Below, piece by piece: positions 10,567 to 20,969 of a stretch of 64,000 nt of DNA; the first letter of the stretch is position 1; each line of letters begins with the position of its first letter. Origin of the DNA: Chrysogorgia sp. JL179-B06 (taxonomy: Eukaryota; Cnidaria; Anthozoa; Scleralcyonacea; Chrysogorgiidae); assembly GCA_035772405.1 (NCBI GenBank), contig JAYKKM010000047.1, forward strand, positions 6,315,001-6,379,000. Reading direction: 5' to 3'. Both the position numbers and the translations under genes were made by a program. The notes beneath the pieces are model-generated. The model was not told the origin of the DNA. It did no database searches and saw nothing but the letters and a program-made list of their open reading frames with translations.

Positions 10567-12132
10567 TCATTGGTTTAAAAGTTCAAGGTCTTTCAAGGGT
10601 CGAGAAGGCACACTGAATTTCTGTTGAAAGAAATTCAAGCCGGGCTGAATGTTTGCTTTCGCTTGTGCCACAACCTGGTTTTGTAGAGCAGTATTACGAG
10701 AAGCAATTTCCCAAGCAACTGCAGTAGTGCATGGATAATAAGCAACAACAACAGCCTGCGAAACAGCTACCAGTTTCTCGTAGAAGGAGAAGATCGAGAA
10801 GATCAGCGGCCCATCACTCTCGAGGTAGTAGGTAGCTTTAACAAAGTGAACTCCAGCATCAACAATCGCTGCTAGCTCTAAACGCAGGTCTTGCAGATCT
10901 TGAGGAATGAGGATCATCTATTATATCCAATAGATGCTGACGATTTGCGGGACAAATGTTCTCATTTTCCCTAAGGAAAGGCTCAACATCGCCAAAGTAA
11001 TCACAAACCTGATTCTGGATCTCCCATTTGCTCCACCATCGCGTTTCACTGTGTGACTTCATGGAAATTCCTTTTTTCTCTTTCCATAATAGTCGAGCAG
11101 TGTGGCTACGAGAACATAGACTCACCCAGTAACGGGTGAATCCATGAGCCAGGACTCTAAATTGGAAATGATTACCCACATTGTCAATTGTGTGAGAAAA
11201 ACACACAATGTCCATCATGTTTGGATAAAAGAATGACAGCTGACACAAGGCTGCTCCATTCACTGAGGCTCCGTCTCTGATCGCTGCTATTAACATATTT
11301 GGGCCAAAATGATGATCAACAGCTACATAAGACATCAGTCTTTGGGCTAATTCTTCGGCCTTTAATGGCTTAGCAAGAACTTGCAGCCGTAAGAGACGCT
11401 GCGTAGGCTTAAAGTTTTCTTGTACAAACGAATGACAACAGCAAGAGCCTCTCCTAATCTAGTGGTGCCGTAAAAAATAATAGATACCTCCTCGACATTC
11501 TGGAGCTCGCTTTTAACTTTAACTTTTTCTTTTTCCTTTTCGAGTATCAAAGGGATGAGCTCACTAAGGTGACCAGAGACAGTCAGACAGTGACCATGTT
11601 TCTCAAGTAATGGACGAAGGTCATCAATTTTCGATAGTGGTATTCCAGCACTAAGGAAACACTCTATCAATTCAAAGCGAAACACTCATTTCTTCAGGAA
11701 GTGTAGACCCACTTATATTACGCTTGTCTTGCTTTTTCGAACACTGCACGATTGATTGGTTTTCTTTTTTGATTTTTGCAATACTAGTCACTCCGCTTAG
11801 ATGCTTTCTTGACTTTATGAGAGCTTTTCTTTAAAGAAAGAATTTCACTGCAGGCATTACATCTTAATTTTCCTTCTACCACGGCAAAATGTTGTTTAGG
11901 AAAGTCTTTCAATCTACATGTATCCCAAGCACACGTCTTACTTTTTACTGTTGTAACTTCGATACCTCAGTCCTAGTCCTCGTTGTCTGTTTTTTTTTCT
12001 GTTGTTGACATTTAATTGTCGTTTCTGACGTATTGCAGCACTTTCAGGAACCTTAAACCTTGCCCCAGTATTCACTGCCTCTGCCATGGGATCATTTACA
12101 GGTACAAATTCCTGATCGTCTTGTTCTGCCAT
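10567..12132 (-). pseudogene. hAT-like (BED-finger) transposase, fragmented
   Basis: Pieces in three minus-strand frames follow the order expected of a BED-finger hAT-like transposase. There is an N-terminal basic segment from the ATG at 12,132, then a zinc-finger-like stretch with paired cysteines near 11,940-11,830. At about 11,480 lies FYGTTRLGEALAVVIRLY, the segment around the first acidic region. At about 11,030 lies ETRWWSKWE, and the C-terminal frame at 10,917-10,567 carries ATYYLESDGPLIF. Stops and frameshifts separate the pieces. GC content is higher than in the surrounding Polinton, which it interrupts. Its terminal repeats were not found. The superfamily call is from memory of similar proteins in invertebrate genomes. 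Confidence 0.6.
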
Positions 12133-12731
12133 AGTTATGAACTTCAAAATGGTTGCTCAAGTAACATATCTAGGTGGAATATCCGCTGAAATGGTGGATG
12201 GCTGGCTCAGCTGTTTACTGTCGGGAGTCTCGGGACTCGGGACTGCAGTCGGGACTCGGAATTCGGTAATCGGGATTCGTCCTGAAACATTCGAATCATT
12301 CGGGAAAAACAAGAAAAACACGTTCTTCACTTCTTCTCTAATTTTTACTAGAAATTTCCTAAAATTATGCTTTTGCCTGAGAAAATTGCTTGAAGTTGCT
12401 TGTCCCATAAAAAGTTGCACCAAACGCAAAAAGTTGCCAAAACGTTGCCGAGCACAATCTGTAGAAGCCTACCTGTGTATTGGATTGTTTTTTTTTGGAT
12501 TAAATTGATTTTTCCACGCGAACAATCCCTTTCCAGCATTCGGAATAGTTGATTTTTTACACGTAAGTTATCTTCTTTAGCTAAATGGATCCAACATTTT
12601 GGGGTATGTGCTGTACGTTTACGACATCTTATTCTTATAGTATTACTTTTACATCGAAGAATGTCCCGTATGATTTGTGATTTGTTAACAATACGTGAGT
12701 TATTACGTCGTTTTTTCTAGGTCTTTTTATT
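12133..12731. other. Non-coding spacer between transposase remnant and Polinton gene
   Basis: It contains short CGGGACTCGGGA-type tandem motifs at about 12,220-12,285, probably the subterminal part of the inserted transposon. From about 12,590 on, the minus strand has a basic open stretch (RIRCRKRTAHTPKC) that may be debris of another Polinton gene. No intact gene is seen. Confidence 0.35.
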
Positions 12732-13048
12732 TTAACCATAATAAAATATTGTTTTAATTCCAAGATAGTCTATATTGTTTTGTTTAATAAAATTTATGAT
12801 ACACTCAATTTTATATATAATAGATGATGATAATCTTTCTTCTAATCTTTCTTGTATTACTAAATAATTAATATAAATGATTTTCTCGTCATCTTCTGTA
12901 AAATTTAATAGACATTCATGAAATATTTCTGGTGAAATATTTCTGGTGAAAATAAAACACAAGCATCATTATTAAAAACTTCATAGGCTATATAAGGTTC
13001 GTTATTTTTATTTTTTAAATAAATTTCTATATGAATAGTTTCACTCAT
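12732..13048 (-). pseudogene. Small Polinton-associated gene broken by a 14-bp tandem duplication
   Basis: The frame opens at the ATG at 13,048 (MSETIHIEIYLKNKN) and stays open until a directly repeated 14-base unit, AAATATTTCTGGTG on the plus strand at about 12,920-12,947. After the repeat the sequence is open in a different frame to the stop at 12,732 (NYLVIQERLEERL, then FIKQNNIDYLGIK). One extra copy of the 14-mer accounts for the whole frame change. The family is unrecognised. It lies just upstream of the divergent polymerase gene. Confidence 0.6.
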
Positions 13049-15387
13049 TTTTTTAGAAAATATGGGTAATTGGTTGGGAGTTGGAGAGAAACCGTTGGTG
13101 ACATTTAACTGTGTTAGTGTAAAAGAGGCGGATCATATTAATATAGGGATCTTGTTGATGGATAGAAGAAAAAAAAAGAAAAAATCATGGAGAATCAACA
13201 GAAGAAACATAAATATAATGAAAAAGAAATAGAACGTTTAGTAAGTTTGTTTGAAAGTCAAAAAAAAATCCTCAAACAAATGAGGATAACCCTATTAATG
13301 TCGAGAAAATAGATGAAAAAGAAAAAGGAAAGTTTAAAGTGGTTGAACAAACTTTTTCAATATCAATCGCTCGTAAAGCGGGTGTTAATTTTATAGCTTT
13401 TATACAATCCTTGACATTACTGTTTAATTATTTGATTAATTATCCACGGACAAGTGTAAAAAATAATGATGATTATGTACGATTTATTTTTAGTCACATT
13501 CCTAAGGTGTTTTTTTCTACAGCTGTAATGAAATTAAGTGATGTCAATGTAAAACACATGCAAGGTAATCAAGAAATGATAGCTAACGGATGGAAATGTA
13601 CGGTATTTTTCCATCTAGATTATCAACTAAAAAAAAAAATTTTACTTAGGACAAAAACAATTTACAATAGATTAAATAAAGCAAATGAAAATGATAGTGG
13701 GGTGGGGGGGTGGGGGGTAAAGTAAATAAATCTATAACAAAATATGATCGTAAATTTCGCACTGGAGTTTTTTATATTATCAGTACTAAGTTAACACAAA
13801 CAATTAAAAATTGTTGTTTTGTGTTATCTATTTTAGTAGGTCTATCGTTTTTGTATAAATATCATAGGTGTGAGACGATGACTAAACATCCTGGTAAAAG
13901 TATTGACGAATTATTTAGTATTGATGAAATGCGTAATGTGTATAAAAAATCGGGTATACCCAAGGGTGAAGAAATTAAAGTTAAACAATTTTCGATTGTG
14001 TACGAAAAATTTCTTAATGCTCAAGGTGTTGATTTGGTAGTGTATTCAGATCTCGATTTAGATATTATCATTTATGATTCACGTACAGATTCTGAAGGAA
14101 ATCTTATTTAATTAACCAATAATATAGTATGTTTATGGTTAAATAATAAACATTATGATGTTGTTTTAAATATGAAGGAATTTTCTAAAATACAACCCAA
14201 TAAATTTTGTATTAAATGTCTGAGTTATTTATCACATGGTGAATTTATTGATTCACATGTGTGTCGAACTAATTTAACATGTCAAAAATGTTATAAAAAT
14301 AATTTATGTCCTAAAGATATAAATATTAAAAAACCTCACAAAAATTATTCACGCTTAACTCCTTGTCAATATATATTTTTTTGTGAAACATGTTATAAAA
14401 TATGTTCTAGATTTTCTTTTATTCAACATGATAAAAGTGTAAAACATGATTGTTCTAAAAGATTTTGTTTTCATTGTAATAGTTATCAGAAAAAAAACGC
14501 ATTATTGTTTTATGAAAACACTATCTATTCCAAAAATAAAAAAACAACAACCAACATTATTTTTTTCGATTTTGAAACAAAAGTAGATGAAAATAAAATG
14601 TCAGTTCCTTTTTATTGTATAGTACAAAAAGTATGCATACTATGTCAAGATATCCCGTTTAAAAAACAAAAAATTCCCTTAATAAAACAATCGTGTTTTG
14701 TTGATGAAAATATTGAAGCAGTTAATTGTTGTGGAAATAGACAATTTCTTTTCGATAATAGTAATGTTGTTGAAGATTTATGTAGTTTTTTATTGGAACA
14801 ACAGGGTTCTGTTTGGATTGCACATAATGCGGGTAGATTTGATACAATTTTTATTTTTAAATATTTATTAGAAAAATTAAATATTATTCCCAAAACTATT
14901 ATGAATGGTACTAAAATAATGAGTTTAGAAATATACGAGAAGAATATTCGATTTTTAGATAGTTATTATTTTTAACTATGCCCTTATCTGCTATTCCTAA
15001 ATGTATGGGGCTTCTCGAAGATGAAAAAGGGTTTCATCCCTACAGATTTACTGATTTAGAGTATAGAGGAGTTATGATTGATAGGGAATATTTTGATATA
15101 GATAATATGAGTGATAAAGATTGTGAATTAAAAGTAAATAAAACAATATGTAATTATGCATCAAGTGTAATTTTGAAAAATGGTATAATGAAAAAATATA
15201 TATATATATATATATATTTCGAAATGAAATATATTATTGTTGTGAGGACGTGAATATTTTAAGAAAAGCGAGTGTAACATTTTCATCGATGATAAATATT
15301 ATTGCACGTATAGCACCTTTTTATGAAAAACATTGTATTACTATTGCAAGTTTAGCATCAAAAATATTTCGTCTTAATTTTTTAAGA

Positions 15388-16011
15388 CGAAAGAAGGATA
15401 TGAGAAGGATATTATATCACTGGGAAGAAGGATATTATATCAGAGAAGGATATTATATCACTGGGATAAGGATATTATATCCTGTGAGAAGGATATTATA
15501 TAACTGGGATGGCTACCAATCCCAGAACGTAGAGACTACAATCTTATGAAGCTTGCTCATAAGGCTCTTTATAGTGCAGTTTGGCCAGCGTATTTGCCTC
15601 TGGAGCGATATATACCATCCAGGTCGCTGAGGTCTTCTGAAGAGGTACAACTGAAAATACCTTTCGAGACCGCAACTTTCCAGCACTCTTGTGCAATACG
15701 CTTTAATAACCTACCTAGTACAATCCGAAATATTACTGAAACTAGTCTTTTTCTGAGTCATCTCAAAACTGAAATGACATCTTTGTCGGAGAGTAGGCTA
15801 GTGAACGAGTCAGTCTAATGACATCCGCAATTAAGTTGTAGTTGTAATTTTAGTATAATCAGAATCAATTTATAATTTATTGTATTTTATTATCATGTGT
15901 ATTTATTTATTCATTTATATTATATAGCTTTAATTATGATTGCGGACGAAGAGCCAATGTAATTTTTGGATATGTCGTATTAAACCATTATTATTATTAT
16001 TATTATTATTA
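15388..16011 (+). mobile_element. 5'-truncated non-LTR retrotransposon inserted in polB
   Basis: The open stretch from about 15,508 to 15,818 ends a reverse transcriptase polyprotein. It has KLAHKALYSAVWPAYLPL, RSLRSSEEVQLKIPF, then a RFNNLPSTIRN segment, the common terminal region of CR1/L2-like proteins. An untranslated tail ends in (ATT)n at 15,987-16,011. Polymerase sequence resumes right after the tail (IIPAGGYRCS, a conserved PolB stretch). Short AAAGAA/AAAAGAA matches at both borders may be the target duplication. The first 120 bases are a minisatellite with GGATATTATAT units. Confidence 0.7.
15393..15510. repeat. Minisatellite, about 22-bp GGATATTATAT units
   Basis: Five imperfect units, each containing GAAGGATATTATATC or AAGGATATTATATC with ACTGGGA between them. 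It sits at the 5' truncation point of the inserted non-LTR fragment. Confidence 0.75.
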
Positions 16012-17338
16012 AAAGAAAAATGTATAGGGATAATTCCTGCAGGAGGTTATAGATGTAGTGTAAATCAAAGTTTAATAGCTTTTTGTTGGTTGGATGAAAT
16101 TAATAAACGTTTATCTGGCGCTTTAGAATATAAAGGTTCTTCTCAAGGAGAAAAAATATATTAGAACGATTTGTAGATGGTTTTTATGATAATACAGTTT
16201 TTTCGCGGATGTCCTCATTGTTTTGAAAAATATTAAATGAATACTTTAGTGAATGAAAAATTTGGAATATTATACGGTAAAACTCAACGTTTTACAAATG
16301 AGTTAAATGCAGGATCTAAAGTTGTTGAAAAATGGGAATGTGTGTTTTTAGAGGAAAAAAATATAGTTGTACTGATATTATTGAATTGAAACAAAAAATT
16401 TTCATATACTACATTAAATCCGCGTGACGGTTTATATGGAGGGAGAACTTTTTCTATATGTTTATTTAGAGAGATAAAACAAAATGAAGAAATTAAATAT
16501 GTAAACTTTACATCACTATACCCTTTTGTTCAAAACAATTTTTCGGTTTGATTAAATGTTGTATATTACCCCGACAAAATCTTTTTTTGGTCTTTTACCA
16601 GTCAGAGTAGCTGGAAAATTATTATTTCCTTTATGTAATCAATGTGCTATCGATAAATATAATAACTGTATACATAATGAAAACGAACGCTGTTTACAGG
16701 GTAAATGGACACGTGTTGAAATTAATAAAGCTATTGATAAGGGGTATAAAATATTTCAAATCTATGAAATATATCATTATGTACGACAAGAAAAAATCTT
16801 CGTTGATTATGTAAAATATTTTTAAAACTAAAACAAGAAGCGTCGGGTTTACCAGGCGAATGTTTTAATATTGAAGGAAGTAAAAATAAAATTAAAATTA
16901 AAAAGTATTGTGGAGATTATTTGAAACATGAACAGATTAGTTTAGATGAAGATAAAATAGAAAAAAATCCCGGTTTAAGAACTATAGCGAAAACATTATT
17001 AAATTCATTGTGGGGTAAATTTGAACAAAATGTAAATAACACACAAGTTGCTTTTTTAAATGATTATGAGGAATTATTATTTTTAGCTAACGATAAGAGT
17101 AAAAAATTAACGTCTTTAGATTTTATTAATGAAACCCTTTTACGTTGTACATATGAAAATGTAGCTGAATGTACAGTAGCTTTAAAAACGGGTAATGTTA
17201 TTATCGCATGTTTTGTCACAGCTTATGCCCATTTACAGTTATATGATTTAATTGAAAAGTTAGGAAGACAAGTTTTATATTTTGATACCGATCCTGTTAT
17301 TTATGTGTGTAATGAAAATACTTGTTCAAATATTTTTT

Positions 17339-17733
17339 TCATTTCATTTTAATTAAAGATTTAGTTTTCTCAAAATAAATAAATTGTTCGCCATTACTAT
17401 CTACATAGTCCAATATGTTATGTTCGTTATAATCATGTTCGTCTTCACTTTCACTATTAAACTCATATTCATCGTTATTCATTGTTTTGGGGTTGACTAC
17501 CCCTTCCCATAGTTCTTCTTCTTCATCGTTAACTTCTTCATCATCACCAACATCGTCTTCATCATTATCAATATCCTCTTCTTCATCATCATCATCGACT
17601 TCTTCTACATTTATCGGATGGAAGCGTGAAGCGTCGAAACCATCGAAATCCCATTCGACGTCGCTGTCTTCGTTGTCTTCATTTCTTTCTTTCTTTCTTT
17701 TTTCTTTCTTATTTTTATATCAATTGCCTCCAT
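17339..17733 (-). pseudogene. Acidic Polinton-associated protein, frameshifted
   Basis: The minus strand encodes a strikingly acidic protein (EEVDDDDEEEDIDNDED, then GDDEEVNDEEEELWEG) ending in DSNGEQFIYFEKTKSLIKMK. The best start, the ATG at 17,733 followed by a lysine/arginine-rich run, is out of frame with the acidic part by one base. The change lies in the AAAG repeat at about 17,683-17,710, so replication slippage is the likely cause. The gene converges on polB and overlaps its last few codons. It may be a DNA-mimic or chaperone-like acidic protein; no homologue is recognised. Confidence 0.5.
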
Positions 17734-17768
17734 TTTTTCTTCTTCGTAGTTACTTCTCGTTGTTTGTA

Positions 17769-18020
17769 CAATCATGGAAATTAATTCGTAGACTATCTAA
17801 TAATTTCCCGAATGTTCCCCCTCCCCCCTATACAATGTTGATGTGTGAATGAAACCACATCCAGAGGTTTATGTGATGATCAACATTGTGTTTGGGGGGA
17901 AGGGGGGACTATTTCAAACTATTTTGGCAGTGAATAATTAAATCTTGAACAACTGGCCTCCAACAATGCTAAAAGGACATGCTTTTTATAAGAAGTCTAC
18001 GTATATTATTTCCATGATTG
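17769..18020 (+). repeat. 252-bp terminal/junction repeat A1
   Basis: Starts CAATCATGGAAAT and ends ATTTCCATGATTG, so the unit itself has inverted ends like a MITE. It contains a large hairpin: a pyrimidine-rich left arm at about 17,814-17,842 (CCCCCTCCCCCC, then ACAATGTTGAT) pairs with a right arm at about 17,879-17,909 (ATCAACATTGTGTTTGGGGG), around a loop of about 36 bases. Confidence 0.88.
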
Positions 18021-18728
18021 TCTAAATTTCAAGACAAAATTTGAGCATGGTGCTTTGCACATTTAAAATGTAAATCAGCACACAAACTTCAAGGCAAGGG
18101 CTATACTACATGTTATGAATATGCATGACAGTTACATAATATATTCAAAGTATTATAAAGAGAAATCAGGACAACTGACTACTTAAACTTACATCTAATT
18201 CGGGCGCTGTTCTTCTTCAAAGATGAACCTCTTCTAGAATAAAAACGTTTACGTGCATGTCTAAATTTGAGCATGGTGCTTTGCACATTTAAAATGTAAA
18301 TCAGCACACAAACTTCAAGACAAGGGCTTTACTACATGTTATGAATATGCATGACAGTTACATTAAATATATTCAAAGTATTATAAAGAGATAATCAGGA
18401 CAACGGACTACTCAAACTTACATCTTATTCGGGCGCTGTTCTTCTTCAAGGATGAACCTCTTCTAGAATAAAAACGTTTACGTACATGTCTAAATTTCAA
18501 GACAAAATTGGAACATGGTTCTTTGCACATTTAAAATGTAAATCAGCACACAAACGTCAAGGCAAGGGCTATACTACATGATGTTATGAATATGCATGAC
18601 AGTTTCATAATATATTCAAAGTATTATAAAGAGATAATCAGGACAACAGACTACTTAAACTTACATCTTAATCGGGCGCTGCTTTTCTTCAAGGCGAACC
18701 TCTTGTAGAATAAAAACGTTAACGTAGT
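18021..18728 (+). repeat. Subterminal triplicated ~235-bp repeat (monomer 1)
   Basis: Three tandem units start with TCTAAATTT at about 18,021, 18,260 and 18,488. Each contains GCACATTTAAAATGTAAATC, GAATATGCATGACAGTT and TCGGGCGCTG. The ATTTAAAATGTAAAT and ATATGCAT elements are near-palindromic. Position upstream of rep suggests promoter or transposase/Rep binding arrays; this is inference. Confidence 0.8.
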
Positions 18729-18883
18729 TACGTTTGCGTTTATAAGCTTTGTTAATATAGGTTTCGTCCACGCACATCCGGGCGTTAGCTTTTCAATTAA
18801 TGTCAACATTATTAAATTAGAACAACCCATTGATTGGTGGAGGGAATTTCAATTTTTTTCTGCGTCAACCGACATTATTGTTG

Positions 18884-20259
18884 ATGATGGCTGAAGTTAG
18901 AGATGAAATAAATTGTGCTAAGCTGCGGAGAAGCTACCTTATAACTTACAGCCAAGCTGATTTGAAGAAATTCCCAACTAGGGAATCATTCGCTGCCGCC
19001 GTATCTGAAGTCTTCACTTCAGAACGAAGTAGATTTAGACCACAGCACTGGGCATGTTGCCTAGAGCAGCATTCAGATGACGGCTTCCACTATCATATGG
19101 CGTTGAAGCTGACCGGCCCGAGGAAATGGCTTGAGTGTAAACGAGCTCTGCAAAGAAAGCATGGAATTGTGGTGAATTTCTCCGATCACGATGGATATTA
19201 TACCGCGTACAAGTATGTTTCCAAGAATGACGAGAATGTTTACCGCAGCCCAAATCATCCCAACCTGGACGAAGTCGGGTCGCCCAAAACGAAGAACTGT
19301 CAGCGTGCATATCGTCAGAGGCGCGCAAACAGACAAGCAGCCACGCCCTCGACTACACCTCAGACTGATGAAGAACCACTCAGCAACCCTCCCAAGAAAA
19401 AGATGAAAAAGCTCTTAAACATAGATGTGTCTGAATTTATTGAAAAGCACGATATAAAAGATCAAACTTCTTTACTCGCAATTGCCAATGATCAGAAAAA
19501 AGAGGGTAAGAAAGACCTGGCACACTATGTCCTTTCCCGTTCATCGAAAAGCCTTGATGAGCTCATTCAACAAACCTGGAGAATGAAGGAAGCAGCTTTC
19601 AGTTTTGAAACGACAGAAAGCATCCCGAATGGAGATAATACGCGAAGCAGCTGCTGGTAATTGTGTTGAGAACTGTGATGGACTATGGCTGAGGTGCGCT
19701 GAAGAAGTTTTAGTAAATAACAAATTGCATCCAATCTTGTTCGCTGCTGCCGTACGAGATTTGCTAATGCTCGGAAGAGGAAAATACAGGAATGTCATGA
19801 TAGTCGGGGCGACAAACTGTGGCAAAACGTTTCTGTTTAAACCCCTCGAGCTGCTATTCAACACCTTTTCCAACCCTGCCGCAGACAAATATGCTTGGGT
19901 AGGAGCTGACAAAGCAGAGATCATTTGGCTAAACGATGTTCGCCGGACAAGGGAGTTGATAGAGTGGAAGAGCTTGCTTCTGTTGCTGGAAGGCGATCGT
20001 TGTGAATCTACCAGCTCCAAAGAATCATTTTGCAACAGATGTCTGTATCGATACTGACATCCCGATATTTGCAACGTCCAAAGACGTCATCAAATACCGA
20101 GGCTCGTACAACGCCGAAGACAAGAGTGAGGATGATATGATGGCGTCACGATGGAAAGTCTTCCAATTCACACACAGCATCCCAGAGAGAGAACAAAAGC
20201 AAATAACTCCGTGCCCGCATTGTTTTGCCAAGCTTGTACTTATGGGAGAAATAAGTTGA
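18884..20259 (+). pseudogene. rep: Rep protein (HUH endonuclease + SF3 helicase), copy 1, two frameshifts
   Basis: The same gene as 24,233-25,606 but with two extra T residues: TTT for TT at about 19,597-19,599, between the nuclease and helicase parts, and CGTTGTG for CGTGTG at about 20,000, between helicase motifs B and C. The result is three separate open stretches: nuclease domain to 19,660, Walker A and B part to 20,057, and motif C to 20,259. One further change near the start gives Leu where copy 2 has Pro (AK-L/P-RRS). Either the insertions are real mutations or they are consensus errors in this copy. Confidence 0.85.
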
Positions 20260-20389
20260 ACACATAGCAAGTTACTAGAACGAGCTCAAAGGCATAAAAA
20301 CGGAACAAAATAGTCATTACAAGACCTTATTTTTGGTATTAAACCTTACTATATAGTATTTCATTAATTGTTTTCTATCACAGAACAAG

Positions 20390-20830
20390 TTACCACATGT
20401 TACTGCGCATGTTACTGCACATGTTACTATAAATATAGTATATTTTACTTTTCAGTTGGCATGTTACTACATGTTACTGCTACTTTTTATAAAAGTATAT
20501 ATATATACTTTTATAAAAAGTAGCAGTAACATGTAGTAACATGTTACTTCAACATGTTACTACATGTTACTGCTACTTTTTTTATAAAAGTATATATATA
20601 TATACTTTTATAAAAAAGTAGCAGTAACATGTAGTAACATGTTACTTCAACATGTTACTACATCTTATTGCTACTTTTTTATAAAAGTATATATATACTT
20701 AAAAAAAAGGAGCAGTAACATGTTGAAATATATAGTAAATATATACTATATTTATAGTAATACGTACAGTAACATGTGCAGTAACATGTGGTAACATGTA
20801 GTAACATGTGCAATATGTATATAAATTATG
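20390..20830. promoter_or_regulatory. Palindromic iteron region between rep and transposase (monomer 1)
   Basis: About twenty GTTAC or GTAAC motifs, mostly as ACATGTTACT or AGTAACATGT, are arranged in nested palindromes. Two strong hairpins have arms CATGTTACTGCTACTTTTT and its complement around AAAAGTATATATATACTTTT, at about 20,461-20,540 and 20,550-20,645. The outer flanks (about 20,391-20,455 and 20,735-20,800) are also inverted relative to each other. Iterons plus hairpins between convergent genes resemble a Rep-dependent origin, but I see no CRESS-type nonanucleotide. It may instead separate two convergent transcripts. The role is inference. Confidence 0.55.
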
Positions 20831-20969
20831 TTGATATTAGATCGTAGGATATTATTTGTATGTATACACTATAATTAGTAAGATTTTGACTGCTGAAACT
20901 ATTGTGACATTATTCTGTTACTAAATATTAATGTTTAAGTAACTGATTGAAAGCGACTTGCCCTAGTAA

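Larger units (their letters stand above)
13187..17352 (+). pseudogene. polB: Protein-primed family B DNA polymerase of a Polinton/Maverick
   Basis: This gene would copy a linear element with terminal proteins. The N-terminal part spans 13,187-14,111, with frame changes in an A run near 13,265 and a G run near 13,705 and an in-frame stop at 14,109. The exonuclease domain follows with Exo I FFDFETKVD (about 14,565) and Exo II WIAHNAGRFDTIF (about 14,815). The palm domain carries motif A VNFTSLYPFV at 16,501-16,530, motif B KTLLNSLWGKF near 16,990, and motif C YFDTDPVIY near 17,280. Motif A shows Asn where the family has the metal-binding Asp. A non-LTR tail interrupts the gene at 15,388-16,011, several frameshifts lie between 16,150 and 16,560, and the thumb region after motif C is missing. 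It is clearly dead. Confidence 0.9.

Noticed and set aside
17487..17852. Serine-rich plus-strand open frame
   Set aside because: Antisense to the acidic minus-strand gene; GAA/GAT codons read backwards as TTC/ATC/TCA/TCT.
17769..18020. Three independent MITE insertions of the 252-bp unit
   Set aside because: Only the outermost ends have TA on both sides; the internal copies lack flanking TA duplication, so they are structural repeats of one element.
18021..18728. CRISPR-like array (three ~235-bp units)
   Set aside because: Units are contiguous with no spacers, in eukaryotic DNA; a simple tandem repeat.
19035..19336. Minus-strand frames opposite rep (also 24,384-24,685)
   Set aside because: Shadows of the conserved HUH domain; present in both copies because the DNA is duplicated.
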